Source: Acidobacteriota bacterium (lineage in GTDB: Bacteria; Acidobacteriota; Blastocatellia; Pyrinomonadales; Pyrinomonadaceae). Taken from it: 44,662 nucleotides of DNA. A program made the position numbers and the translations under genes. A model generated the notes under the pieces. That model saw only the letters and a program-made list of their open reading frames with translations, had not been told where the DNA came from and searched no databases. The stretch spans positions 1 through 44,662 of the forward strand of contig JAFAVK010000076.1 in assembly GCA_019242475.1 (NCBI GenBank), in the 5' to 3' direction. Below, one piece after another: positions 23,621 to 35,714 of the stretch. The number at the start of each line of letters is the position of its first letter. Position 1 is the first letter of the stretch.

Positions 23621-24241
23621 TCAGTGCGACTTCTGCGCCGCCTTCTGCAACTGCTCGCAGCTCTTCTTGAGCCGGCCGGTCAGCTCGATGATCCCTTCGA
23701 GGTCGCCGCGCGCCCGGGCCGACCACTGCGGGTTCACCACCCCGACGCTCTGGAAGCCGGGGTTACTCACGAAGCTGTTGACCAGCTTGTCGAGCGCGGC
23801 GAGCGAATCCTTCAGCCGCCCCGGCTCGATCAAGTCCGAAGACCGCGGGCGCTCCTTGTCGGCCTCCGGAAGCAGAAGGTTCTCCCTGAGGCGCCCGGCG
23901 CGCTTCCTGATTTCGGACGCCGCCTGCGCGACGAGCCTGAAGTCCAACTCCTCGCCCGCGGCCGACGACTGCGCCAGCGCGTGGTTGATGATCTGAATGC
24001 GTTCGAAGTCTTCGTTAATCTGCGCGACGGCCAGTTGGCGCGTGGGCTGAGGGGCGGGGCCGCGCGCCGCCATCTCCTGCATCTCGCGGAAGAGCAGGTC
24101 GCGCTCAAGGGTGCGCTGCAACTCGCTCTGCGTCGAGTTGGGACGCGGGCTCCGCTGTTGGCCGAGGCACAGGGGCGCGGCCAGGGCCGCCAGCGCGAGC
24201 GCCGTCAAGAGCCTTAGCGCGGGCTCAAACCTGAACTTCAT
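23621..24241 (-). CDS. Secreted helical protein of unknown function
   Basis: 206 residues. A Sec signal peptide is clear (1-28, LLTALALAALAAPLCLGQ). The mature part is rich in amphipathic helices with two long ones (AQINEDFERIQIINHALAQS, SEIRKRAGRLRENLLLPE) and no cysteines or catalytic motif that I can recognise. It lies 82 nt downstream of the SDR gene on the same strand, and could be the last gene of the glucuronate operon or a separate unit. It shows no link to sugar metabolism. Confidence 0.75.
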   Translation of the reverse strand: MKFRFEPALRLLTALALAALAAPLCLGQQRSPRPNSTQSELQRTLERDLLFREMQEMAARGPAPQPTRQLAVAQINEDFERIQIINHALAQSSAAGEELDFRLVAQAASEIRKRAGRLRENLLLPEADKERPRSSDLIEPGRLKDSLAALDKLVNSFVSNPGFQSVGVVNPQWSARARGDLEGIIELTGRLKKSCEQLQKAAQKSH

Positions 24242-24323
24242 GCCTCGCCGCCTTCCCGTCTGGTTGCAGATGCGCGCAGCTTACAACCCGGGGAAGAACT
24301 TAAGCAAGCAGTTGGCCGGCGGC

Positions 24324-25100
24324 TCAGGAGTTGACGCCGGAGGCGAGCATGCCGCCGTCCACGACGATGGTCTGGCCCGTGATGTAGGAGGCCGCGTCCG
24401 AGGCGAGGAAGACCGCCGCGCCCGCCACCTCTTCGGGGCGGCCGAAGCGGCGCATCGGCGTCCGCGTCAAAAGCTCGCGCCCGCGCTCCGTGTCGTCGAG
24501 GAGCTTCGAGTTCAGCTCCGTGCGGAAGACGCCCGGCGCGATGGCGTTGACGTTGATCCGGTCGCGCGCCCACTCGCACCCGAGGCTTCTGGTTAAAGCC
24601 ACGACGCCCGCCTTCGAAGCGCCGTAGGCGGCGACCTCGTGAAAGGCCACGAAGGAGGAGAGCGACGCGACGTTGATGACGCGCCCGCGCCCGCTCTCTT
24701 TCAACGGCCGGTAGAAAGCCTGACAGGCGCGCAGCATCCCCGTCAGGTTCGTGTCCAAGATCGCCTGCCACTCCTCTTCGGAGACCTCCGCCGTCGGCGT
24801 GCGCGCGGTGCGCCCGGCCGCGTTGACGAGGATGTCCAACGCGCCGAAACGCTCAAGCACCGCGTCGCGCAGCGCGTCCAGAGACGCGCGCTCGCCCACG
24901 TCCGCCGTCCGTGCGAAAGCCTTGCCGCCGTTCCGCTCGATCTCTTCGCAGACCTCTTGCACAAGCTCGCCGCGCCGCCCCGCAGGGACTGTCCCGGCGC
25001 CCGCGCGCGCGAGCCCTAAGGCGATTGCCCGCCCGAGCCCCGACGTGCCGCCGACCACGACGGCCACGCGCCCCGTCAAATCCGTGATGTTCTCTGCCAT
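24324..25100 (-). CDS. Short-chain dehydrogenase/reductase
   Basis: 258 residues, a classical SDR: cofactor motif GGTSGLG (17-23), NAAG (93-96), the catalytic serine in NVASLSSF (about 146-149), Y159 and K163 in YGASK. It is most like sugar-acid SDRs of the gluconate 5-dehydrogenase/KduD group. The start at 25100 is taken 8 nt after the preceding stop. It is the last gene of a tight operon with a uronate-isomerase-like protein and a glucarate-dehydratase-family enzyme. In that setting it may reduce fructuronate to mannonate, as the SDR-type mannonate oxidoreductase of Bacillus does, or oxidise an aldose or uronate. The choice between these is inference. Confidence 0.9.
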   Translation of the reverse strand: MAENITDLTGRVAVVVGGTSGLGRAIALGLARAGAGTVPAGRRGELVQEVCEEIERNGGKAFARTADVGERASLDALRDAVLERFGALDILVNAAGRTARTPTAEVSEEEWQAILDTNLTGMLRACQAFYRPLKESGRGRVINVASLSSFVAFHEVAAYGASKAGVVALTRSLGCEWARDRINVNAIAPGVFRTELNSKLLDDTERGRELLTRTPMRRFGRPEEVAGAAVFLASDAASYITGQTIVVDGGMLASGVNS

Positions 25101-25108
25101 GCTCTTCT

Positions 25109-26440
25109 CTACTCCGCGGCCAGGACTTCGACGGCGCGTGCCTCGCCCGCCTCGGCCCCCATGCCCACCCACGCGCGGAAGTTGCCCGAGAACATGCGCG
25201 TCACGTCGCGCTCGACCTCGGCGCGCGTGACGGCGCGGCCGCTCTCAAGCAGGCGCTCGTAAGAGTCGGCGAGGGCGTTTGCGATAGAGCGGCGCGAGTG
25301 CTTCCACTTGTAGACCAACTGTTCGAGGATGCGCGCGTCCGAGTGCTGCGGGATGAAGCTCGTCCCCAACAGCTCGATCCGCTCCGCGGTAATCTCGGAG
25401 ACTATCGAGGGGTTGTTGAGGAACCACCAGCAGCCGAACGGCAGGAGGTTCGGGAACTTCCGCGCCGAGACACACAGCTCGTGCTGATTCTCGCGCGAGA
25501 GGAAGGTGGCGAGGAAGCGCACGTCCGCGTTCTCCGCGCACAGGCGCTCGACGGCCGACACGTCGGCGCGACCCACGCCGTCGCCCGCCATCCGCAGCGC
25601 CGGGTTGACGCCGCGCCGCACGCCGACCATCAGAGCGAAAGGCAGGCTGTGCTCGCGCGCCGTCGGCAAAACCACCTCGCGGATGACTCGGTCGCGCGCG
25701 TCCCCTCCGGGGTAGTTGAAATCGTCGGGCAGAGACACGGCCATGTAGAGCGGCCGCATGCGCTCGATCCAAACGTCTAAGAAGCGGCGCACCTCCGCGG
25801 CAGTCGCGCCGCCGAAGCCCGCGTCCACGCCGAAGCCGCGCCCGGCCAGCTCGGCCGCCGCGCTCTCCCACCCGTTAATCAAACGATCCATGCGGAGCGC
25901 CGCGCGGAAGCGCCGGTCGATCCCCCCATCGCCCTCCCAGACGCGCGCCTCCTGCGCGTCGAACGGGTCGTTGGTCATCACCACGTCGCTCACGCCCGCC
26001 AGCCCCAGCACGCGCCCGAGGTGTTCGGCCGCGTTCTGCCCGCGGAAGAACTCGCGCGCCTCGTGCAAGTCTTCGGCGGCCGTATCCAGGCCGAAGGCGT
26101 CGAGCACGGTGACGACCCCGCGCGCCGCCTCCGAGACCGGCGTGTTCTCGACAAACAGCGTCCGCCAGACGAGGTCGGCCTGCTCCGCCCTGGACATGCG
26201 CCAGAAGCTTTCGTAACTGATGCGCGCCGAGCGGAACGTCTCCGCGACGAGGTAGTGGTAAGTCAAAAGCTCGTCGATGCCCGACAGACTGAGCGCGCCG
26301 AACTCGGGGGCGTAGAGGTGCGTGTGCAGGTCGATGACCGGCGTCCGTTTGACGACCTCTTCGACGTGGCGGCGCAAGTCCGCCCTGTCGTTCAGGCGTG
26401 CGTGCGGCGCGGCCCCGAAGTCGAGACTGCTTATCGTCAT
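25109..26440 (-). CDS. Amidohydrolase-superfamily protein related to uronate isomerase
   Basis: 443 residues. The metal-binding HxH is H39/H41 in [14 protein letters not shown]. The rest follows the uronate isomerase (UxaC) layout: [15 protein letters not shown] early, VVMTNDPFD in the middle, [17 protein letters not shown] and [19 protein letters not shown] late, the last resembling the UxaC segment with SDTRS. UxaC converts glucuronate to fructuronate. It is cytoplasmic, and lies directly downstream of the glucarate-dehydratase-family gene (21 nt) and before the SDR (8 nt). Since the operon also holds an alpha-glucuronidase, free glucuronate or 4-O-methylglucuronate is the likely substrate. 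It is divergent from canonical UxaC, so a hydrolase or an isomerase acting on a modified uronate is possible. Confidence 0.82.
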   Translation of the reverse strand: MTISSLDFGAAPHARLNDRADLRRHVEEVVKRTPVIDLHTHLYAPEFGALSLSGIDELLTYHYLVAETFRSARISYESFWRMSRAEQADLVWRTLFVENTPVSEAARGVVTVLDAFGLDTAAEDLHEAREFFRGQNAAEHLGRVLGLAGVSDVVMTNDPFDAQEARVWEGDGGIDRRFRAALRMDRLINGWESAAAELAGRGFGVDAGFGGATAAEVRRFLDVWIERMRPLYMAVSLPDDFNYPGGDARDRVIREVVLPTAREHSLPFALMVGVRRGVNPALRMAGDGVGRADVSAVERLCAENADVRFLATFLSRENQHELCVSARKFPNLLPFGCWWFLNNPSIVSEITAERIELLGTSFIPQHSDARILEQLVYKWKHSRRSIANALADSYERLLESGRAVTRAEVERDVTRMFSGNFRAWVGMGAEAGEARAVEVLAAE

Positions 26441-26461
26441 CTCTCTCCCCCTTTCGAAAGG

Positions 26462-29916
<3,455 letters not shown>

Positions 29917-29922
29917 TTTCCT

Positions 29923-31635
29923 TTAACGGTAACGGTAAAGCTTCACGCGCTGTATGTCGAAGCGGCCGGAGGGCAGGCGGATGTGGCGGCCCTGGTGCGT
30001 CTGGTCGCCGTTGAGCCAGCGGCCGGGCTGCCAACGCCCGTCCACGTATTTGCCTTCCTGCGCCGAAAGGATGCCGACCTGTGGCGCGCCCGGCGAGTCC
30101 GCGTCGAAAGTGATGACGAGGCCGGTGCCCGCGATGACGAACTCGTCCGGCCCGACGGCGACGACGAGCCCGCCGGTCGGCGCGTCGTTCGCCTGCGCGG
30201 GCGTGGCCGCGCCCGGGTTCGCCTGCGCCGCCGGTGTCGAACTCGGCCGCTCGTAGGTCACGTTCAGCCAGTACCCGCCCAGTCTCAAGCGCTGCGGCAC
30301 GCGCTGCGGCTCGGAGGTTTCGGGGAGCAGCCCGGCCATCTCGCCCTTGCCCTGATGTTCGAGGATGAGCGGCGTCAGTTGCTCGACGAGGTCGTAGCCG
30401 GCCGTGAGCAAATCTCTCGGTTGTCCTTCCGCCGACTCGATGCTGAAGGGGCTGAAGCCGATGGCGTCGTGGCGGCCGAAGACGTAGAGCGCCTGCACGG
30501 CGTTGAGCGGCCCGAGCTGCACCTCGGGGATGAAGAGAGGATTGCCCGAGACCTGGTAGCGCCGCGCCCACTCGACGAAGTTCGGGAAGTAGATGTCGGG
30601 CGCGAGGAAGTCCACCTGCGGCGCGGCGGCGCGCCACACGTCGAGGAGGTGCGGCAGGGGGCCGGCGCTCGGGTACTGGCCGGGCTGGTAGCCCGGGCGG
30701 ATGAGCGCGGCGTTGACGTACATCGGGAGGTTCAGCTCGGCCTTGCCCGCCTCGGTCACGCGGTTCGTGTAGCGCGCGAAGTGCCACGCCATGAAAAGCT
30801 CGTCCGTCGCGGGGCCGCGCCCGAAGACCTCCTCCCAACTGCCGCGCGTCTTCCACCCGGCGGCGCCCCACGCCGCGCGCAGCTCGGGCTGTAGCGTCTC
30901 CTTATTCTTCTCCAAGTAAGAGATCAACTCCTGCGGCACCGGCCCGTTGAAGAGCTTGTCGGCGGCGGCGCTGCGGTCGCGCGAGTCGGGGATCATGCCG
31001 ATCTCGTTCTCGACCTGCACCATGATGACCGTGTGTTCGCGCCCGTCCACCTCGCGCACGTGGCGCATCAGGGCGGCGAAGGCGCGCGCGTCCGCCTTGA
31101 CGTTCTCCTCGTTGAAGGGCGAGAGGATTTCCATGCCGCGCCCCGCCGCGTCCTCCGCGCGCGGGAAGCGCCGCTGGTCGGTCTTCACCCACGCCGGCGC
31201 GTAGCAAGACATGCTGTTCTTCCAAGAGGCAAACCAGAGGGGCACGAGCCTCAGCCCGTTCCGCCGCGCGTCGCGAATCAGCCCGTCAAACAGCTCGAAG
31301 TCAAACTTGCCCTCGGCCGGCTCGATCAGCTCCCAGTAGACGGGCATGACGACCGTGTTGAGCTTCATCGCGGCGAGCTTCGGCCACACGCCCCGCATGT
31401 ATTCGAGGCTCGAAGAGCTGGAGTTGCCCAGCTCGCCGCCGCGGACGAGGAAGGGGCGGCCGTCCACGACGAGCTGCGTCGCCGTGCCCTGCCGGCGCAG
31501 GTGCGGCAGCGCCGACTCTTGCCTCGCGCACACCGGCGGCGCGCAGGCAGACAGCAGCACGCACGCGGCGGCGAGCGTAAAGCCCCCGCGCTTCACGCGA
31601 CGCGTGAAGCGGCGACCCGGTAACGTGTGAGTCAT
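29923..31635 (-). CDS. GH35-type beta-galactosidase lipoprotein (DUF5597 C-terminus)
   Basis: 570 residues. A lipoprotein signal ends in LLSAC (lipidated C31). The TIM barrel starts with QLVVDGRPFLVRGGELGNSS. The acid/base is E211 in VQVENEIG and the nucleophile E371 in LFIPEVQL, as in GH35 of clan GH-A. The C-terminal beta-domain (GGLVVAVGPDEFVIAGTG to GRFDIQRVKLYRYR) resembles the DUF5597 module that follows the barrel in some hemicellulose-active galactosidases. It heads the operon GH35-GH67-dehydratase-isomerase-SDR, 36 nt after the terminator of the TonB receptor gene. Side-chain galactose of hemicellulose is the expected substrate. Confidence 0.9.
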   Translation of the reverse strand: MTHTLPGRRFTRRVKRGGFTLAAACVLLSACAPPVCARQESALPHLRRQGTATQLVVDGRPFLVRGGELGNSSSSSLEYMRGVWPKLAAMKLNTVVMPVYWELIEPAEGKFDFELFDGLIRDARRNGLRLVPLWFASWKNSMSCYAPAWVKTDQRRFPRAEDAAGRGMEILSPFNEENVKADARAFAALMRHVREVDGREHTVIMVQVENEIGMIPDSRDRSAAADKLFNGPVPQELISYLEKNKETLQPELRAAWGAAGWKTRGSWEEVFGRGPATDELFMAWHFARYTNRVTEAGKAELNLPMYVNAALIRPGYQPGQYPSAGPLPHLLDVWRAAAPQVDFLAPDIYFPNFVEWARRYQVSGNPLFIPEVQLGPLNAVQALYVFGRHDAIGFSPFSIESAEGQPRDLLTAGYDLVEQLTPLILEHQGKGEMAGLLPETSEPQRVPQRLRLGGYWLNVTYERPSSTPAAQANPGAATPAQANDAPTGGLVVAVGPDEFVIAGTGLVITFDADSPGAPQVGILSAQEGKYVDGRWQPGRWLNGDQTHQGRHIRLPSGRFDIQRVKLYRYR

Positions 31636-31671
31636 TGAAGGTGATTCTACCCGACGCGCATCCGCCGGGGC

Positions 31672-31717
31672 GAAAAAAGGCGGAGCGGCCCGCCGAGGAG
31701 AGAACGGGCCGCTCCGC
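31672..31717 (-). terminator. Rho-independent terminator of the TonB receptor gene
   Basis: CGGAGCGGCCCG (31681-31692) and CGGGCCGCTCCG (31705-31716) are perfect complements with a 12-nt loop. On the minus strand the stem is followed by CCTTTTTTC. It lies 11 nt after the receptor stop (31728) and before the GH35 start (31635), separating receptor and enzyme operon at least partly. Confidence 0.9.
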
Positions 31718-31727
31718 GTTTGTCGCT

Positions 31728-34700
31728 TTAGAAGGACAGGCGGGCCGCCAGACGCAAGGTGCGCTGCGCGGTGCCCGTCGTCGCGGTGATGAAGCCGAAC
31801 GTGCTCGGGTCGGAGATGTTCGCGTTCGGGTTGGCGAAGTTCGGATGGTTGAAGGCGTTGAGCGCTTCGAGGCGGAGTTGCAGGCTGAGCGACTCCCGCA
31901 GCGGGAAGCTGCGGAACAAACTCAGGTCGAGGTTTTTAAACCCCGGCCCGCGCAGGTTGTTCCGGCCGGCGCTGCCGAAGCGCGCGCCCGTCTCGGGGGC
32001 GAAGGCCGTCGTGTCGAAGTACAGGTTGCCCAGCCCGATGCCGTTCAGGTAGCGCACCGTCGGCAGGATTTGGTTGGGCACCTGGCTGCTCCCGGCGGCG
32101 TTCAAATTCGGCGCCGTGTTCTGCACGACGTAGAAGGGCGTCCCGCTCATCAGGCTGAAGAGGCCGGTCAACTGGAAGCCGCCGAGCAGACGGCTGCCGA
32201 CGCCGTCGCTCAGCCAGCGCTGCGACTTGCCGAGCGGCAAGTCCCAGACGAAGTAGCCCTGGAGGTTGTGCGGCCGGTCATAGCCCGCGGGGCCGCGGTT
32301 GCGCTCGGCCTCGGGCATGTACTGGATGCGCGGGTTGGCGTCGTTGTCGGCGTAGTTGATCGCCTTCGAGAAGGTGTAGGCGAGCCCGAAGAGCGAGCTC
32401 GTCCAGCGGCGGTTGAGCGTCGCCTGCAAAGAGTCGTAGGTCGTCGTCCTGTAAGGCTGAATCGAGTTGATGTCGGCGACGATGCGGACGGGGTTCCCCG
32501 CCGCGTCGGTCGTGAAGAGCGGCCGGCCGTTGTTGCCCGTGCCCGGCGCGCTGGCGTTGATGTTGATGAAGCCCATCTGGCCGACCGCGCGCGTGCCGAC
32601 GTAGCCGACCGAGCTGGTGAAGCTCAACGGCAGTTGCCGCTCGACGATGAAGTTGAAGGAGTGAATCTCCTTGCGCATCGGCGTGGCCGGGTAAGTCGTC
32701 GTGCCCGTGTTCGACGGCAGGCGCAGGACGCCCTGCGACAGGTCGGGCGGGGCGTTCGGGTTGATGAGCCCGTTCCGCAGCGTCGTGACGGGGAGGAACG
32801 AGTTGGTCTGGTTGTTGAAGCTCGGCGTCGGCATGGCGAAGAGGTTGACGACCGGGTAGGCGTTGCGGAAGTCGATGAAGGGGCGCGGGTCGGCCGACTG
32901 GCCGTAGCCGCCGCGCAGCACCGTCTTGTCGTTCCAGCGGTAGGCGAAGCCGATGCGCGGCAGGAACTGCCCCGGCCCCGAAGCAGCCCCCGTGTCCTCG
33001 GGCACGCCCGTCAGCCCGCCCGTGTAGACGAGGCCGGTCGCGGGGTCGAAGCGGTTGATGCCTGTGTTGTCCTTGGTCGGGAACGGGTAGCGCTCCCAGC
33101 GCAGGCCGTAGGTCAGCGTCAACTTCTGGTTGACCTGCCAGTGGTCGCGCGCGTAGAGCGCGTAGGACTTCATCCGCAAAGAGTTCGGGTTCCGCAGCTG
33201 GTCAACCTTGCCCGCGCCGCTCGGCAGACCCAGAAGGAAGTCGGCCCAACTGTTGAAGCGGTTGGCCGCGGTGCCGCCTTGCAAGGCCGTGATGTTGCCG
33301 CTGAACTGGAACGTGCCGCGCACGGTCTGGAAGGTGCCGCCCTGCGGCTGGAAGTGGTTGAGCTGCTGGTTCTGGTAGTCGCCGCCGAAGCGGAAAGAGT
33401 GCGAGCCCCTCAGCCACGAGACGTTCGAAGAGCCGACGTACTGGTTATCGCGGAAGATGAACGGGTTGCCGGTGTTCGAGTTCCCCATGTTCGCCCAGTT
33501 GGAGACGTTGAAGAAGGGGATGCCGGCCTGGAGCGGGTCGGTGCCGTTGGTGCCGGGAATCTTCAGCACGTCGAGGCCGAAGTTCGTGCCCGAGACCACG
33601 TCGGGGCCGGCCGCGCCGAGGCGCTGGCGCGTGTAGCCGAAGTTGGCGTCGAGGAAGAGCGACCCGCTGAAGGTGTAGGTGCCGCCGAGGCCCGCGACCT
33701 GCACGCGCCCCGTCGCCTCGCCCAACTGGCCGCCGTTGATGGCGTCGCCGCCGGCCTCGCCCAGGATGGGCGGCTCGGTGATGAGCGTCGGCGAGAGGCT
33801 GTAGCGCCCGAAGACCGTCATCTTGTCGGACGGATTCCAGTTGATCTTGGAGTCGATGTTGTTGCGGTTGAACTCGGCCGTGCCGTTCGTCAGGTAGTTG
33901 TTGACGAAGCCGGTGCCGTTGGGGAGTGGCAGCCGCTTAATCAGTTCGAGTGCCGCGAGGTCGATGCGGGCCGCCGGGATGGTGTTGTTGGGGAACGGCG
34001 TGCGCAGCGCGGGGTTGGCGTTCGAAAGCGGGTCGTAGATGGTCGCGCCCCCTTCGGCCGCCGTCGGGAAGTGAACGTTGCCACTCGCGTCGGGGCGGAG
34101 GCTGGCGGGCGCGATGCTCACCTTGTTGTCGCGCGAGAGGTTCCGGCGCGTGGTGCGCTCGAAGTCCGTGAAGAAGAAGAGTTTGTTTTTGACAATCGGC
34201 CCGCCCACCGCGTAGCCGAACTGCGTCAGCAAGTCCTTCGGGTTCTGCGGCGAGGTCTGGAAGTGGTTGCGCGCGGCGAGGCGGCTGTTCGTGTGGTAGA
34301 CCCAGCCCACGCCGTGGAAGTCGTTCGTGCCCGACTTGATGATGACGTTGACGGCCGCCCCGCCCGCGAGCCCCTGCTCGGCGTCGAAGGCGTTCGTCAC
34401 GATGTTGACCGACTGGATGGCCTCGGCCGGCGGGACGTAGGCCGTGTTGGTCGGGAGCCACGGATAAGTGATGCTCGACCCGTCGATCTTCGTGTTGTTC
34501 TGGAGGCGCGAGACGCCGTTGACGTTGAACGAGATCGAGCGTTGCGGGCTGCCCGCGGCCGAGTTCTGCTCGCCGGAGAGCACGGCGCCCGGGACGATCT
34601 GCATCAGGCTCTGGTAGTTCCGGCCGGCGCTGCCCGCGATGGGCAGGTCGTTGACCTGGCGGGCCGTCTGCGTGACGTTCACGTCGGCGCGGTCGGTCTG

Positions 34701-35183
34701 GAGCGCGGTCGCCGCGTCGGCGTTGACCGTGACGGTGTCGCTCACCCCGCCCGGCTGGAGGGTCAGGTCGAGGCGGCGGACGTTGTTGACCTCGATGTTG
34801 ACCCCCTCGGAGACGGACGTGGTGAAGCCCTTGCCCCCGATGGTGACTTTGTAGACGCCCGGCAGGAGGTCGCTGAACTGGTAGATGCCCTCCTCGTTGG
34901 TCGTCGTCTCCTTCGAGACGTTGGTGCCGGTGTTGAGGGCCGTGACGGACGCGCCGGGCACCGCCGCGCCCGCCGAGTCGGTGACGTTCCCCGTGAGCGA
35001 GCCGTAGAGCACCTGCGCGCGGGCCGCCCCGGGCAGCGTCAGGGACGTGACGGAGAGGACGAGCGCCCAGGCCAGGGCGACGAACCGCCCGGAATCTTTG
35101 TGCGACTTAATCCCCAGACGATTTGGCCGCCGGTCTCGACGGCGCTCCGCGGGACGCGTAAAGGCTTTAGTAAGCTGAAACAT
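31728..35183 (-). CDS. Oar-like TonB-dependent outer-membrane receptor
   Basis: 1151 residues. A long n-region precedes the signal peptide core (FVALAWALVLSVTSLTLPGAARAQ, to about residue 57). A carboxypeptidase-regulatory-like beta-sandwich follows (about 60-140: GSLTGNVTDSAGAAVPGASV, NEEGIYQFSDLLPGVYKVTI). Then come a plug-like domain (RNYQSLMQIVPGA, SFNVNGVSRLQNNTKIDG, QSVNIVTNAFDAEQG, VNVIIKSGTNDFHG) and a long beta-barrel ending in aromatic LAARLSF. This is the type expanded in Acidobacteria. The position between a ROK repressor and hemicellulase genes predicts uptake of xylan-derived oligosaccharides. There is no SusD partner. AAAGGAG-AGGAG precedes the ATG, the leader is about 260 nt, and a strong terminator follows. 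Confidence 0.94.
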   Translation of the reverse strand: MFQLTKAFTRPAERRRDRRPNRLGIKSHKDSGRFVALAWALVLSVTSLTLPGAARAQVLYGSLTGNVTDSAGAAVPGASVTALNTGTNVSKETTTNEEGIYQFSDLLPGVYKVTIGGKGFTTSVSEGVNIEVNNVRRLDLTLQPGGVSDTVTVNADAATALQTDRADVNVTQTARQVNDLPIAGSAGRNYQSLMQIVPGAVLSGEQNSAAGSPQRSISFNVNGVSRLQNNTKIDGSSITYPWLPTNTAYVPPAEAIQSVNIVTNAFDAEQGLAGGAAVNVIIKSGTNDFHGVGWVYHTNSRLAARNHFQTSPQNPKDLLTQFGYAVGGPIVKNKLFFFTDFERTTRRNLSRDNKVSIAPASLRPDASGNVHFPTAAEGGATIYDPLSNANPALRTPFPNNTIPAARIDLAALELIKRLPLPNGTGFVNNYLTNGTAEFNRNNIDSKINWNPSDKMTVFGRYSLSPTLITEPPILGEAGGDAINGGQLGEATGRVQVAGLGGTYTFSGSLFLDANFGYTRQRLGAAGPDVVSGTNFGLDVLKIPGTNGTDPLQAGIPFFNVSNWANMGNSNTGNPFIFRDNQYVGSSNVSWLRGSHSFRFGGDYQNQQLNHFQPQGGTFQTVRGTFQFSGNITALQGGTAANRFNSWADFLLGLPSGAGKVDQLRNPNSLRMKSYALYARDHWQVNQKLTLTYGLRWERYPFPTKDNTGINRFDPATGLVYTGGLTGVPEDTGAASGPGQFLPRIGFAYRWNDKTVLRGGYGQSADPRPFIDFRNAYPVVNLFAMPTPSFNNQTNSFLPVTTLRNGLINPNAPPDLSQGVLRLPSNTGTTTYPATPMRKEIHSFNFIVERQLPLSFTSSVGYVGTRAVGQMGFININASAPGTGNNGRPLFTTDAAGNPVRIVADINSIQPYRTTTYDSLQATLNRRWTSSLFGLAYTFSKAINYADNDANPRIQYMPEAERNRGPAGYDRPHNLQGYFVWDLPLGKSQRWLSDGVGSRLLGGFQLTGLFSLMSGTPFYVVQNTAPNLNAAGSSQVPNQILPTVRYLNGIGLGNLYFDTTAFAPETGARFGSAGRNNLRGPGFKNLDLSLFRSFPLRESLSLQLRLEALNAFNHPNFANPNANISDPSTFGFITATTGTAQRTLRLAARLSF

Positions 35184-35451
35184 CTCTCTCCTCTCCTTTC
35201 AGGACTTCGGTCGAGACCCGCCTCTCGGGACTCTTCGGGCTGAAATCGGAACGGAACCCTTTGAAAACCCTCTGGAATGAACTGCCTGACTAACGCCGTG
35301 AAGATCGCGATGGGGCGGATAAAACGTACTGCCTCAACGACTTGAGAACCTGTCTTGCGGTGGTGGCTGACGGATGAAGCGAAATAATTGGCTTTACTTT
35401 TAGCACCCAAACTTTTAACATTAACCGGATGCCATTAAGTTCGAGGGCACA

Positions 35452-35480
35452 ACAATACCTGCCGCAAGCTATTTTGTCAA
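35452..35480 (-). promoter_or_regulatory. Sigma-70-type promoter of the TonB receptor gene
   Basis: On the minus strand TTGACA (35480-35475), a 17-nt spacer, then TATTGT (35457-35452). The -35 is a perfect consensus match and the -10 matches at four of six. Predicted start near 35445. Confidence 0.65.
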
Positions 35481-35486
35481 CAAAAT
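35471..35486. promoter_or_regulatory. Palindromic operator, probable ROK-repressor site
   Basis: ATTTTGT-CA-ACAAAAT is a perfect dyad that fully covers the -35 box of the receptor promoter. ROK/XylR-type repressors bind AT-rich dyads of this size, and a ROK gene is divergently adjacent. Occupation would block the receptor promoter. Confidence 0.6.
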
Positions 35487-35714
35487 GTTCCTTCCAGCCC
35501 GTGTTTGACCCTTTATCTAAGAGCTTGTGAGGCTGCGGGCGGAGTTAAAAAGCTCTTGCACCACTGTTAATCGGCCTCACCCTGCCGGCGCGAACAGAGA
35601 TTTCAAGCGATTAAAGGCCGGAAAGTCTGCTCAGTTTTGTTCGGGGCGTGACCGAAAGCGGGCGGTTATTGTAGAGTAAGTGTCTTTGTCGAACCACCCG
35701 GCTGAGCGAGTGCC

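Larger units (their letters stand above)
35184..35714. other. Divergent regulatory region between TonB receptor and ROK genes
   Basis: A 531-nt space with no credible coding frame. It is AT-rich around 35390-35490, in contrast to its surroundings, and holds the receptor promoter and the palindromic operator. A further 8-bp inverted repeat AAGAGCTT (35519-35526) / AAGCTCTT (35550-35557) lies closer to the ROK gene. No clear -35/-10 pair for the ROK gene was found. The left 260 nt form the receptor mRNA leader. Confidence 0.6.

Noticed and set aside
31635..35243. A 1202-codon plus-strand open frame opposite the TonB receptor
   Set aside because: Composition is Arg/Val/Glu/Ala-rich noise typical of antisense frames in GC-rich genes; the minus-strand receptor has clear domains, a ribosome-binding site and a terminator.
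35637..35672. Promoter of the ROK gene (TTGTTC with TATTGT)
   Set aside because: The spacing is about 24 nt, too long for a normal promoter; not annotated.
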